NCBI RefSeq assembly: GCF_017592475.1
Contig: NZ_JAGFNP010000005.1
Span: 186,001-250,000 of the forward strand
Length of the DNA stretch: 64,000 nucleotides
Direction: 5' to 3'
From: Glycomyces niveus
GTDB lineage: Bacteria > Actinomycetota > Actinomycetes > Mycobacteriales > Micromonosporaceae
The notes under the pieces were generated by a model that did not search any database, was not told the origin of the DNA, and saw only the letters and a list, made by a program, of their open reading frames with translations. Both the position numbers and the translations under genes were made by a program. This document shows, piece by piece, positions 8,367 through 22,838 of the stretch (its first letter is position 1; every line of letters starts with the position of its first letter).

Positions 8367-9782
8367 ATGACATCGACTCTGACGCAATCGACAGCTGAAA
8401 AGCCCACCGCTGCCCGCAAGGGCTGGATCGCCGACTGGCGCCCGGACGACGAGGCCTTCTGGAAGGCGACCGGCAAGTCGGTCGCCAGGCGCAACCTCAT
8501 CTGGTCGGTCGTCGCCGAGCACCTGGGCTTCTCCGTATGGGTGATGTTCAGCATCATCACCCCCTACCTCGCTGCGGCAGGGTACGACTTCACCGTCAGC
8601 CAGCTGTTCTGGCTCACCGCGGTGCCGAACCTCGTCGGCTCGTTCCTGCGCATCCCTTACACGGCCGCCGTGGCGATCTTCGGCGGACGCAACTGGACCA
8701 TCATCACGGCGCTGCTCCTGGTCATCCCGACCGCGCTCCTGGCCTACTGCGTCATGACGCCCGGCACGCCGTACTGGCTGTTCATCGTCGCCGGCGTCAC
8801 CGCCGGATTCGGTGGCGGCAACTTCGCCTCCTCGATGGCGAACATCTCCTACTTCTACCCGGAGCGCGCCCGCGGCACGGCCCTCGGCATCAACGCCGCG
8901 GGCGGCAACATCGGCGTCCCGGCCGTGCAGTTCATCGGCCCGTTCCTCATCGTCGCCGGCGTCGCCGGGGCCTCCCAGGGCGTCAACGACGCGGGCAAGA
9001 GCATCTTCCTGCACAACGTGCCCATCCTCTGGATGCTCCTGGCCGTCTTCGCCGCGCTCATGGCCTGGCGCTTCATGGACAACCTCTCGGTGGCGCGCAC
9101 TCCGATCAAGGAGCAGCTGCCCGCGCTGGCTCGCCGCCACACCTGGATCATGAGCTTCCTCTACATCGGGACGTTCGGTTCCTTCATCGGCTACTCCTTC
9201 GCGTTCCCCCTGGTCATCAAGCTTTCGTTCCCGGAGTTCAACGCTCTGTGGATCGCCGCCCTCGGCCCGCTCGTAGGCTCGGTCTTCCGCCCCTTCGGCG
9301 GCTGGCTCGCCGACAAGCGCGGCGGCGCCCCCATCACCAGCGTCGCGCTGATCCTCATGGGCATCGGAGCGCTCGGCGCGATCTGGGGCATCAACAGCCA
9401 CTCGTTCCCGCTGTTCTTCACCTCCTTCATGGTGCTGTTCCTGATGAGCGGCATCGCCAACGGCTCCACCTACCGGTCGATCCCGGCGATCTTCCAAGCC
9501 GAGGCCAACGCCGCGGCCGGGGGCCAGGCCAGCGAGGTCGAGATCGTCAAGGCCAAGAAGCTCACCGCCGCGGCCCTCGGATGGATCGGCGCGATCGGCG
9601 CCTTCGGCGGGTTCCTCGTCAACCAGGGCTTCCGCATCGCCAACGAGGAGACCGGCTCGGTCGTTCCCGCCATGTGGGTCTTCGTGGTCGGCTACGCGGT
9701 CTTCCTGGTCATCAACTGGTGGTGCTACCAGCGCACGGTCTTCCTGGAGAAGGCCCCCAGCCTCGCCCACGCCAAGGTCTGA
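8367..9782 (+). CDS. narK: NarK-family nitrate/nitrite transporter
   Basis: This is a major facilitator transporter that brings nitrate in, or exchanges it for nitrite. It has 471 residues from the ATG at 8367 and about 12 membrane helices. Family marks are the nitrate signature region around GVTAGFGGGNFASSMANIS, with Gly-rich helix five, and the second copy near FLMSGIANGSTYRSIPAIF. The cytoplasmic FRPFGGWLADKRGG loop is the MFS loop motif. The start was placed at MTSTLTQST because the residues before it are Arg/His-rich and not membrane-like. The nitrate reductase gene follows after a hairpin terminator and a GlnR-like site, so uptake and reduction are neighbours but probably separate transcripts. 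Confidence 0.93.
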   Translation: MTSTLTQSTAEKPTAARKGWIADWRPDDEAFWKATGKSVARRNLIWSVVAEHLGFSVWVMFSIITPYLAAAGYDFTVSQLFWLTAVPNLVGSFLRIPYTAAVAIFGGRNWTIITALLLVIPTALLAYCVMTPGTPYWLFIVAGVTAGFGGGNFASSMANISYFYPERARGTALGINAAGGNIGVPAVQFIGPFLIVAGVAGASQGVNDAGKSIFLHNVPILWMLLAVFAALMAWRFMDNLSVARTPIKEQLPALARRHTWIMSFLYIGTFGSFIGYSFAFPLVIKLSFPEFNALWIAALGPLVGSVFRPFGGWLADKRGGAPITSVALILMGIGALGAIWGINSHSFPLFFTSFMVLFLMSGIANGSTYRSIPAIFQAEANAAAGGQASEVEIVKAKKLTAAALGWIGAIGAFGGFLVNQGFRIANEETGSVVPAMWVFVVGYAVFLVINWWCYQRTVFLEKAPSLAHAKV

Positions 9783-9818
9783 CCCGCCCCGGACACGGCA
9801 GAGTCGCCGTCGAGCCCC

Positions 9819-9855
9819 TGGCCCGCAATCGTCAACTCACGACGATTGCGGGCCA
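9819..9855 (+). terminator. Hairpin terminator after narK
   Basis: A perfect 14-base inverted repeat (TGGCCCGCAATCGT and its complement) with a nine-base loop starts 36 bases after the narK stop. It separates narK from the nitrate reductase gene. Confidence 0.8.
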
Positions 9856-9856
9856 C

Positions 9857-9894
9857 TTAGCATTCCGGAAACATTGCTCACGTGACGCCGAAAC
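9857..9894 (+). promoter_or_regulatory. GlnR-like operator upstream of nitrate reductase gene
   Basis: Four five-base boxes are spaced by exactly six bases each: TTAGC, GAAAC, CACGT, GAAAC. This is the spacing of the actinobacterial GlnR box (GTnAC-n6-GAAAC, twice). The two GAAAC boxes are perfect and the two GTnAC boxes are degenerate. The same first half (TTAGC-n6-GAAAC) occurs upstream of the nitrite reductase operon. GlnR activates nitrate and nitrite assimilation genes under nitrogen limitation in Streptomyces and relatives. The site ends 22 bases before the nitrate reductase start. Confidence 0.65.
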
Positions 9895-9916
9895 GACGCC
9901 CGGTCACACTCGCGAC

Positions 9917-11965
<2,049 letters not shown>

Positions 11966-11977
11966 CCTCCCGCTTCA

Positions 11978-12011
11978 CCCTGTACCCCTGACTTTCGACA
12001 GGGGTACAGGG
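11978..12011. terminator. Hairpin terminator after nitrate reductase gene
   Basis: A perfect 13-base inverted repeat (CCCTGTACCCCTG and its complement) with an eight-base loop lies 12 bases after the stop codon. Confidence 0.8.
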
Positions 12012-12085
12012 CCTTGAGAACCGGTCGAAATACCTAGAAGCTCTGGACGAAATGCCCAGGGCAGCAACGAATCCGAGCGCCAGAG

Positions 12086-13273
12086 TTGACGGAGCGCGCC
12101 CGCACGGGCCCGCACCACCGACACGATTGGAACTCGACGTTGCGACGCCAAGCGAAACACGTCCTCCTCGGCGCGACCGCCCTCGCGGTCACCGCCGGGG
12201 CGACCGTAGCCGCCATCTCCACCGCGCAAGCCGAAACCACCGATCCCGCCCCCGAAACCACTGCGGCGCTGGCGGTCCCCGCCCCGGGCGGCGAGTTCGC
12301 CACCGGCACCACGCAGCTCCACCTCGTCGACGAGGGCCGCCCCGACGTGTGGGTGCCCGAAGTGGACCGGGAGCTCATGGTCAGCATGTGGTACCCCACC
12401 GCCGAGACCGAAGGCACGACCGCGCCGTACATGACCCCTGAGGAAGGCGACCTGTTCGGCGCGCAGCTGCAGCTGCCCGGCGAAGTCCTCGCCTCGGTCG
12501 AGACGAACTCGGTGCTCGACGCCGAACCGCTCGCCGACGACGGCACACTTCCGCTCGTCGTGCTCTCGCCGGGCTTCTCGTTCCCCCGCGCCACCCTCAC
12601 CGGCATGGCCGAAGAGCTGGCGAGCCAAGGCTATGCGGTCGCCCTGGTCGGCCACACTTACGAAGCGCCCATCACCTTCCCCGACGGGCGCACCACCGAA
12701 TGCCTCGCCTGCGTCGAGCAGGAGGTCGAGAAGGTCGTGCCCCAGCGGGCCGAGGACCTGTCGTTCGTCCTCGACGAACTCACCGGCGACGACGCGTCCT
12801 GGGAGGACGCCGGCATCATCGACTCCCAGCGGATCGTCGTGGGCGGCCACTCGATCGGCGGGGCCAGCAGCCACCGCGCCATGCACGAGGACGAGCGGTT
12901 CGACGCCGGGTTCAACCTCGACGGCACCTTCTTCGCCCTCGACCCGCACAAGCTCGACCGCCCGTTCATGATGGTCGGCGCCGAAGTGCACGGCCAGCCC
13001 GGCGACGACACGACCTGGGACAAGGCCTGGAAGAAGCTCGACGGCTGGAAGCGCTGGATCACCGTCGACGGCACCACGCACAGCTCGATGACGGACTTCG
13101 GCCCGCTCGGCGAGCAGGCCGGGCTCAACCAGGACGACCTCGACGGCAACCGCTCCAACGAGATCGCGCGCGCCCTCGTCACCGGCTTCGTCGACGCCCA
13201 CCTGCGCGGCGACGAAGCCCCGGTACTCGACGCGAACCCGGACTGGCCCGAGCTCGTCTTCCACAACCCGTAA
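12086..13273 (+). CDS. Secreted alpha/beta hydrolase (PAF acetylhydrolase/lipase-like)
   Basis: This is a predicted secreted esterase or lipase. The frame begins with TTG at 12086; a second TTG at 12140, with GGAA upstream, gives a shorter signal peptide and is equally likely. The signal peptide core is VLLGATALAVTAGATVAAI, with cleavage near AQAET. The mature part is an alpha/beta hydrolase. The nucleophile elbow is GGHSIGGASS with Ser256 (counted from 12086). The acid is probably the Asp in FNLDGTFF and the His is in GTTHSSMTDF. The early VSMWYPT segment is typical of the platelet-activating factor acetylhydrolase group. The natural substrate is unknown. The gene has its own terminator and no functionally related neighbour. 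Confidence 0.85.
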   Translation: MTERARTGPHHRHDWNSTLRRQAKHVLLGATALAVTAGATVAAISTAQAETTDPAPETTAALAVPAPGGEFATGTTQLHLVDEGRPDVWVPEVDRELMVSMWYPTAETEGTTAPYMTPEEGDLFGAQLQLPGEVLASVETNSVLDAEPLADDGTLPLVVLSPGFSFPRATLTGMAEELASQGYAVALVGHTYEAPITFPDGRTTECLACVEQEVEKVVPQRAEDLSFVLDELTGDDASWEDAGIIDSQRIVVGGHSIGGASSHRAMHEDERFDAGFNLDGTFFALDPHKLDRPFMMVGAEVHGQPGDDTTWDKAWKKLDGWKRWITVDGTTHSSMTDFGPLGEQAGLNQDDLDGNRSNEIARALVTGFVDAHLRGDEAPVLDANPDWPELVFHNP

Positions 13274-13293
13274 GCGGCACAAGGAGACAGCAG

Positions 13294-13320
13294 GCCCGGC
13301 CGCGCGACGCGCGGCCGGGC
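13294..13320 (+). terminator. Hairpin terminator after the lipase-like gene
   Basis: A perfect 12-base inverted repeat (GCCCGGCCGCGC and its complement) around a three-base loop starts 20 bases after the stop codon. Confidence 0.8.
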
Positions 13321-13443
13321 ACGAGAGGCGCCGCCGGGCGCCGACTAAGGAAGGAGGGCGAAATGAGTACGGCGACAGCACCGACCGGTCTCGAGCGAAG
13401 ACGATCAGTGGCGGAGTGCGCAGCTGTTCTCGCGGGGCCTCGG

Positions 13444-14055
13444 TCAGGAGCCGTCGCGGAGTTCCCGGAGGGTCTCCCGCTTGAACTCGATGTCGTTGAA
13501 CTGGACCGTGCAGCCCTCGCCTTCGGGGGCTTGGACCCCGAAGCCGGCCTTGATCGGGCCGTCGACGCCGAACCCGAAGCTGCGCACGAACTCCCAGCGC
13601 CGCCCGTCGTTCGAGGAGTGGAAGACGAAGCCCTGGCCGAGGCGGGTGACGCGCATCCAGACGGTGTCGCCCTCGACGGTCCAGGCGTTGGCGTCGTCGG
13701 AGGTGCCCCGGGTGACCACCGAGACGACCATGCCCTGGGCGTCGGGGGAGTACTCGAAGCAGAGCTTCGACCAGTGGTCCTCGTCGGCGAGGAGGAAGAG
13801 GGTGCCGGCGTCGTAGGTCCCGTTGAAGCCCACGGTGATACGGGCGCTGAACTGCCAGTCGCCGTCGGGCGCGGCCCCGAGGAGGCGCGCACCGTTGGCC
13901 GGGGCACACTGGGCCGGGTCGGGAGCGTAGACGTACCAGTCGGTCTTGGGCCCGGCGGTCGCTTCGAGCCCGGTATCGGTGACCCGCCACCTCGGCGGTT
14001 CGACGCCGTCTTCCCAGTCGAGCGGGAAGGGGAGTCCAGGAAGGTTCACGGTCAT
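13444..14055 (-). CDS. DUF1349 family protein
   Basis: This 203-residue protein matches the DUF1349 family, which has a concanavalin-like beta-sandwich and is related to the yeast protein Ree1 (regulation of enolase). Family marks are the repeated aromatic strands: TDWYVYAPD, AGTLFLLADEDHWSKLCFEYS, VVTRGTSDDAN and the ending FGVQAPEGEGCTVQFNDIEF. There is no signal peptide or membrane segment. The biochemical role of the family is unknown; a carbohydrate-binding fold is plausible. The start is the ATG at 14055. The upstream side is the heptamer repeat region and the downstream side faces the lipase gene. Confidence 0.85.
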   Translation of the reverse strand: MTVNLPGLPFPLDWEDGVEPPRWRVTDTGLEATAGPKTDWYVYAPDPAQCAPANGARLLGAAPDGDWQFSARITVGFNGTYDAGTLFLLADEDHWSKLCFEYSPDAQGMVVSVVTRGTSDDANAWTVEGDTVWMRVTRLGQGFVFHSSNDGRRWEFVRSFGFGVDGPIKAGFGVQAPEGEGCTVQFNDIEFKRETLRELRDGS

Positions 14056-14159
14056 CCGGTCAGCTTAGCGGCGTGAGCACGCGACGCAACCGGCTTCGTT
14101 CAACGGTCAACAGAAGCAGGTGAAGCGGCGGATCCGCTTGGCGGAGCGACACTCTCGGC

Positions 14160-14283
14160 GGGGTGCGGGGTGCGGGGTGCGGGGTGCGGGGTGCGGGGTG
14201 CGGGGTGCGGGGTGCGGGGTGCGGGGTGCGGGGTGCGGGGTGCGGGGTGCGGGGTGCGGGGTGCGGGGTGCGGGGTGCGGGGT
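14160..14283. repeat. Heptamer tandem repeat (GGGGTGC)n, 17 perfect copies
   Basis: Seventeen perfect head-to-tail copies of GGGGTGC cover 14160-14278, and a partial copy runs on to 14283. The repeat sits in the 336-base gap between the DUF1349 start and the ispH stop; no gene is seen in that gap. Each copy has a run of four Gs, so the + strand could fold into G-quadruplexes. Copy number is likely to vary between isolates. Confidence 0.95.
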
Positions 14284-14320
14284 GGGGGGGGGGGGGGGGG
14301 GGGGGGGCCGGGGGGGGGGG
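14284..14320. repeat. Poly-G tract (G24-CC-G11) next to the heptamer repeat
   Basis: The heptamer array runs directly into 24 consecutive Gs, two Cs and 11 more Gs. A homopolymer of this length is very rare in bacterial chromosomes and is prone to slippage and to sequencing error. Its exact length should be treated with caution. Confidence 0.85.
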
Positions 14321-14391
14321 AAAGGTCAGCTCCGTGGTTGGGCGGCGGCCGGGTATGCCTCGGCGTGCTTGATGGCGCGGCGTTCGCGGGC

Positions 14392-15393
14392 TCAGTTCGG
14401 GTGGGCTGTGCGGGGGCGGAGACGTTGGGGGAGTAGGAATTCCTGGGTCTCGCGGGTGTGGACGCGTTCGATGACTTCGATGGGGCCGAGGGCGGCGAGG
14501 GACTGGACCACCTCGTCCACGAGGCGCGGCGGCGCGGAGGCGCCGGCGGTGACCGCCACCGTCTCCGCTTCTTGCAGCCAAGCCGGGTCGATCGCGCCGG
14601 CGTCCTCGATGAGGTGGGCCGGGACTCCGGCGGTCCTCGCGAGTTCGACCAGGCGGTTCGAGTTCGAGGAGTTCGCCGAGCCGACCACCAGGACCAAGTC
14701 CGCCTCGGCCACGACTGCGGCGACCGCCGCCTGGCGGTTGCTCGTGGCGTAGCAGATGTCTTCGGCGCCTTGGCCTTTGATCGCGGGGAAGCGCTGCTGC
14801 AGGGCCGCGGCGATGGCCTCGACCTCGGCGACCGCCAGGGTCGTCTGGCTCAGGTAGGTGAGCTTCGCCGGGTCGGGTACCCGCAGGTCGGCGACCGCGT
14901 CGGCGCTGTCGACCAGGATCGTGCGGTCCGGGGCCACGCCGACCGTGCCGACGACCTCCTCGTGGCCCTCGTGTCCTATCAGGATCACCGTGTCGCCGTT
15001 GTCGGCCGCCCGCTTGGCCTCCGCGTGGACCTTCGCGACGAGCGGACAGGTCGCGTCGACCGCGTCCAGGCCGCGAGCGGCGGCTTCGCGTTCCACCGCG
15101 GGCGCGACGCCGTGGGCGCTGAAGACCACGAGCGCGTCGTCGGGGACCTCGTCGAGCTCCCCCACGAACACCGCGCCCCGCGCCTCCAGGTCGGCCACGA
15201 CGTGCGCGTTGTGCACGATCTGGTTGCGCACGTAGACCGGTGGACCGTGCACCTCGAGCAGCCGCTCCACGATCTCGATCGCCCGCTCCACCCCGGCGCA
15301 GAACGACCGCGGCGCGGGGAGGAGCACCCGGCGAGGCACGGGTGTCAAGTGCGGACTTCCGAGATGATCCTCTTGGCGAAGCTCGGGCGCCAT
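14392..15393 (-). CDS. ispH: 4-hydroxy-3-methylbut-2-enyl diphosphate reductase IspH
   Basis: This is the last enzyme of the MEP pathway. It reduces HMBPP to IPP and DMAPP with a [4Fe-4S] cluster. It has 333 residues from the ATG at 15393. The three cluster cysteines are Cys32 (SFCAGVERA), Cys116 (DATCPLV) and Cys214 (DICYATSNRQ). The catalytic HEGHEE motif is at 141-146, and the substrate-binding GSANSSNSNRL and AGASAP segments follow. The start codon shares one base with the stop of the polyprenyl synthase gene (TGATG), so the two are coupled. Placed together they would supply both C5 units and longer prenyl diphosphates to the terpene locus. Confidence 0.96.
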   Translation of the reverse strand: MAPELRQEDHLGSPHLTPVPRRVLLPAPRSFCAGVERAIEIVERLLEVHGPPVYVRNQIVHNAHVVADLEARGAVFVGELDEVPDDALVVFSAHGVAPAVEREAAARGLDAVDATCPLVAKVHAEAKRAADNGDTVILIGHEGHEEVVGTVGVAPDRTILVDSADAVADLRVPDPAKLTYLSQTTLAVAEVEAIAAALQQRFPAIKGQGAEDICYATSNRQAAVAAVVAEADLVLVVGSANSSNSNRLVELARTAGVPAHLIEDAGAIDPAWLQEAETVAVTAGASAPPRLVDEVVQSLAALGPIEVIERVHTRETQEFLLPQRLRPRTAHPN

Positions 15394-16409
15394 CAATTCG
15401 CCCTGTGGACGGTGCTCGCCGCGAGTTCGGTCAGTTCCTCCACGGCTTCTGGGCGGAGGCCTTCCACGTTGAGGCTGTTGGTGGCCGCTTCGGTGAGCGT
15501 CTCGGCGGAGGTGCGGCTCGCCTGGCGTCCGCCGCAGGCTTCGACGAGGTCGGCGGCCCGGCGCAGTTCCGTTTCGGTGAGCTGCCCGGTGGCGCTGTAG
15601 ATCGCGGCCAGTTCGGGCGCGTCGGGGTGCCCGGAGCCGAGAGCAGCGGTCACGGGCAGGGACTTCTTGCGGTTGCGCAGGTCCGAGTAGACCGCCTTGC
15701 CGGTGACGGCCGGGTCGCCCCAGATTCCCAGCAGGTCGTCCACGTGCTGGAACGCCAGTCCGAGCCGGAACCCGAAGTCCCGCAAGGCGTCCACCTGCTG
15801 CGGTGTGCCGCCCCCGAAGAGCGCGCCCAGGGCGGTCGCGCAGCCCATCAGCGAGGCCGTCTTCGCCTCGGACATCGCGACGCACTCGGACAGTTCCACC
15901 TGGTCGCGGCTCTCGAACCGCGTGTCCGCGAGCTGGCCTTCGATGAGCGCCCGCACGGTCTGCGCGAGCAGGCTCGTGCCCGCCGGGATGCGGTCGCCGC
16001 CGGCCTCGGCCAGGCACTCGAAGGCGAGCGCGTGCAGGGCGTCGCCCACGAGGATGGCGTCGTTGACGCCGTAGACCTTCCACGCGGTCGGGCGGTGCCG
16101 GCGCAGGCTGTCGCGGTCGATGATGTCGTCGTGGATGAGGGAGAAGTTGTGGACCATCTCGACGGCCACGGCCGCCGGGACGGCCTGCCGCCAGGCCTCC
16201 TCACCGCCGACCGCCTTGGCGGCCAAGAGGGTCAGAATCGGCCGGAGGGCTTTGCCGGAGTTGGCCTCGACGGGCGTGCCGGAGGCGTCGGTCCAGCCGA
16301 AGTGGTAGGCCGCGATGCGCGCGGCGGGTGCGGGGAGCCGGGCGGCGGCGGCGCGGAGCCCGGCGTCGACGGCTTCGCGGGCGGCGGTGTGGTCGGTCAG
16401 GACGGTCAA
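15393..16409 (-). CDS. Polyprenyl diphosphate synthase (FPP/GGPP synthase type)
   Basis: This enzyme condenses IPP with allylic diphosphates to make C15-C20 prenyl diphosphates. It has 338 residues. The first Asp-rich motif is DDIID at 94-98 and the second is DDLLGIWGD from Asp224. A Phe at the fifth position before the first motif (FSLIHDD) would restrict chain length, so FPP or GGPP is the probable product. The TTG start is supported by GGGAGG six bases upstream. This leaves no long disordered N-terminus, although polyprenyl transferase cargo of family 2 encapsulins often has one. It lies 100 bases after the encapsulin shell gene, beyond a strong hairpin, and is coupled to ispH. Confidence 0.93.
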   Translation of the reverse strand: MTVLTDHTAAREAVDAGLRAAAARLPAPAARIAAYHFGWTDASGTPVEANSGKALRPILTLLAAKAVGGEEAWRQAVPAAVAVEMVHNFSLIHDDIIDRDSLRRHRPTAWKVYGVNDAILVGDALHALAFECLAEAGGDRIPAGTSLLAQTVRALIEGQLADTRFESRDQVELSECVAMSEAKTASLMGCATALGALFGGGTPQQVDALRDFGFRLGLAFQHVDDLLGIWGDPAVTGKAVYSDLRNRKKSLPVTAALGSGHPDAPELAAIYSATGQLTETELRRAADLVEACGGRQASRTSAETLTEAATNSLNVEGLRPEAVEELTELAASTVHRAN

Positions 16410-16467
16410 GCGGGGCCTCCCTGGGCGGCGCGGGGTCTACGGGATCGCGGTGGGGTCGCGGCGCGGG

Positions 16468-16505
16468 CCCGGGCGGCCGCCTCGGTGCGGAGGCGGCCGC
16501 CCGGG
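16468..16505 (-). terminator. Strong hairpin between encapsulin and prenyl synthase genes
   Basis: A perfect 16-base inverted repeat (CCCGGGCGGCCGCCTC and its complement) with a six-base loop starts 5 bases past the encapsulin stop. It can act as a terminator or attenuator, so that the shell gene is transcribed more than the downstream enzyme genes. Confidence 0.8.
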
Positions 16506-16509
16506 GATC

Positions 16510-17934
16510 TCAGCGCCCGATCTCGACGTGCTCGAGGATGCCAAGCGCGTCCGGGACCAGGACCGCGACGGAGTAGTAGGCGCTCACGAGGTACGACATG
16601 ACGGCCTTCTCGTCGATGCCCATGAACCGCACCGAGAGACCCGGCTCGTACTCGTCCGGCAGGCCGGTCTGGTGCAGGCCGATGACGCCCTGCTCCGACT
16701 CGCCGGTGCGCATGCAGAGGATCGACGTGGTGCGCGCCCCCGAGATCGGGATCTTGTTGCACGGCAGCATCGGGATGCCTCGCCACGCCGGGATGTGGTG
16801 CCCGTGGTAGTCCACCGTGGACGGGTAGATGCCCCGCTTGGTGCACTCGCGGCCGAACGCGGCGATCGCCTTCGGGTGCGCGAGCAGGACCTCCGGCTTG
16901 CGGCGGCGGCTGATGAGCTCGTCCAGGTCGTCCGGGGTCGGCGGGCCCGAACGGGTCGGGATGCGCTGGTTCAGCGCCGCGTTGTGCAGGAGCCCGAACT
17001 CCTTGTTGTTCATCATCTGGTCCTCCTGCAGTTCGCGGAGGGCCTCGACGGTGAGCCGCAGCTGCTGCTCCATCTGGTTCATCGGCTGGTTGTACAGGTC
17101 CGCGACGCGCGTGTGGACGCGCAGCACGGTCTGCGCCACCGAGAGCTCGTACTCGCGCGGCGTCAGCTCGTAGTCCACGAACGTGCGCGGCAGCTCCGGC
17201 TCGCCGGTGTGGCCCGCCGCGACGTCGATCGCCGCCTCGCCGTGCTTGTTGGCCTTCGCCGAACGGTTCGCCTTGAACTGCTCCAGATGCGACGCGAGCG
17301 CGGGGATGCGCTCGACCAGCTCCGCCGCCGCGGCGGCCGGGAGCGAGAGCACCGTGACCGGGGTCGCGGCCACCACGTCGCAGTCCCACACGGGCCCGTC
17401 CTCGACGAGCAGCTCCTCGCCGAAGTGGTCGCCGTCGACCATGAGCCCGAGCGAGGACTGGCCCCCGAACGGGCCCGCGCCGAACTGCTCGACGCGGCCG
17501 TGCGCGATCAGGTGGATGCCGTCGACCGGTCGCCCCTCCTGCGCCAGGTGCTGGCCCGCACCGACCTCGCGCTGCTCGAACCGGTCGGCCAGCGCCTCCA
17601 GCACCTCTTCGTCGTCGATGCCGCGCAGCGGCGCGATCTCGCCGAGTTCGGTGGGGATGACGCGGACGGCGTCCCCTTCGGTCGTGAACTCGACGCGGCC
17701 GTCACCCACCGTGTGGGTCAAGCGCCGGTTGACGCGGTACGCGCCGCCCTGGGTCTGGACCCACGGCAGGACCTTGAGGAGCCACCGGGAGGTGATCTCC
17801 TGCATCTGCGGGGCGGACTTGGTGGTGGTGGCGAGGTTGCGGGCGGCGGCGGTGCTGAGGCTGGTCTGGGGATGCTGTCCGTTCGCGGACTGCTGGGGGA
17901 CGGCCGGGGTGCTGTCGACGACAGAGTCGGTCAT
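16510..17934 (-). CDS. Family 2B encapsulin shell protein with cyclic-nucleotide-binding-like domain
   Basis: This is a shell protein that should assemble into an HK97-fold icosahedral nanocompartment. It has 474 residues from the ATG at 17934, supported by GAGGAAG seven bases upstream; a GTG at 17940 is an alternative. After a disordered N-arm, a cyclic-nucleotide-binding-like domain is inserted at about residues 75-215. It includes a cassette-like segment, [17 protein letters not shown]. The encapsulin fold follows, with the E-loop region near [17 protein letters not shown], a P-domain around [22 protein letters not shown] and the C-terminal [21 protein letters not shown]. Family 2B shells are known from actinobacteria next to terpene cyclases and polyprenyl transferases. 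This one has both a prenyl synthase and a geosmin synthase nearby. Confidence 0.92.
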   Translation of the reverse strand: MTDSVVDSTPAVPQQSANGQHPQTSLSTAAARNLATTTKSAPQMQEITSRWLLKVLPWVQTQGGAYRVNRRLTHTVGDGRVEFTTEGDAVRVIPTELGEIAPLRGIDDEEVLEALADRFEQREVGAGQHLAQEGRPVDGIHLIAHGRVEQFGAGPFGGQSSLGLMVDGDHFGEELLVEDGPVWDCDVVAATPVTVLSLPAAAAAELVERIPALASHLEQFKANRSAKANKHGEAAIDVAAGHTGEPELPRTFVDYELTPREYELSVAQTVLRVHTRVADLYNQPMNQMEQQLRLTVEALRELQEDQMMNNKEFGLLHNAALNQRIPTRSGPPTPDDLDELISRRRKPEVLLAHPKAIAAFGRECTKRGIYPSTVDYHGHHIPAWRGIPMLPCNKIPISGARTTSILCMRTGESEQGVIGLHQTGLPDEYEPGLSVRFMGIDEKAVMSYLVSAYYSVAVLVPDALGILEHVEIGR

Positions 17935-18015
17935 ACTCACGCTTCCTCACGTTGAGGCGGTAATGGCTCGATGAGCATCTTATGGACTTGTTCGGCATGA
18001 ACGCCAATAATTCAC

Positions 18016-22208
<4,193 letters not shown>

Positions 22209-22223
22209 TGTGATCCTCGATTC

Positions 22224-22832
22224 CTAGAACAAGAGGCCTTTGTCGTTCACCACGACGCCTTGACTGATATTCCCGGGGGTCGGGAGCGGGTAGCCGGTCC
22301 ACACGGTCCCGTCCTTGTTGAGGACCACTTCGATCTCGACACCGTTGTGCACGCCGGTGGCGATGTAGCCGCCGCCGTCTCGCGGGGTCATCGAGGTCGG
22401 GTTGCGGGCCACGTGCTCGATGCCCTCGATCATCTGGGGTTCGGTCCACTTGTCCGGGAACTCGGTGCCGCCGCCCGACCCTGGGGCGTGGCCGCCGCTG
22501 ATGAGGTCGCCGCCGGTGCCGTACTCACCGTAGAGGATGTGGGTCTTGCGCTTGGAGGTGTCGCCGAGGTTCGGCATGTTCTTCAGCTGCTCAGGGGTCC
22601 AGCCGCTGGTGGTCGGCGTGTTGGGGTTCTTCGGCGTGTTCGTGGTGCTCCCGCCGCCGGCCTGGCCCTGGTCGTACTCGTCCCAGGCGGCTTTCACCGC
22701 CGAGGAGACACCGCTGACCGGCGGCTTGACCTTGGGCACGCCCGGTTTGGGGCCGGGCTTCGGCCCCGGCTTGGGAGTGTTGAGCGCCAGGGCGATGACG
22801 GCGACTGCAAGGAGCTTGGCGAGAGCGCGCAT
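22224..22832 (-). CDS. Exported toxin with EndoU ribonuclease domain
   Basis: This 202-residue protein has an N-terminal hydrophobic segment (LLAVAVIALAL) and then Pro/Gly/Lys repeats (PKPGPKPGPKPG). A linker rich in Ser, Thr and Pro follows. The C-terminal 110 residues match the bacterial EndoU nuclease domain: THILYGE with His98, SGGHAPG with His115, the FPDKWTEPQMIEGIEHVA block and the ending TVWTGYPLPTPG. His98 and His115 are in the positions of the two catalytic histidines. EndoU toxins cleave RNA, often tRNA, in competitor cells. Here the nuclease is a separate protein from the WXG100-like secretion protein encoded 6 bases upstream; in many loci the two are fused. Confidence 0.82.
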   Translation of the reverse strand: MRALAKLLAVAVIALALNTPKPGPKPGPKPGVPKVKPPVSGVSSAVKAAWDEYDQGQAGGGSTTNTPKNPNTPTTSGWTPEQLKNMPNLGDTSKRKTHILYGEYGTGGDLISGGHAPGSGGGTEFPDKWTEPQMIEGIEHVARNPTSMTPRDGGGYIATGVHNGVEIEVVLNKDGTVWTGYPLPTPGNISQGVVVNDKGLLF

Positions 22833-22838
22833 CTTGGC

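Noticed and set aside
14160..14320. Possible CRISPR array
   Set aside because: The seven-base units have no spacers between them. It is a simple tandem repeat.
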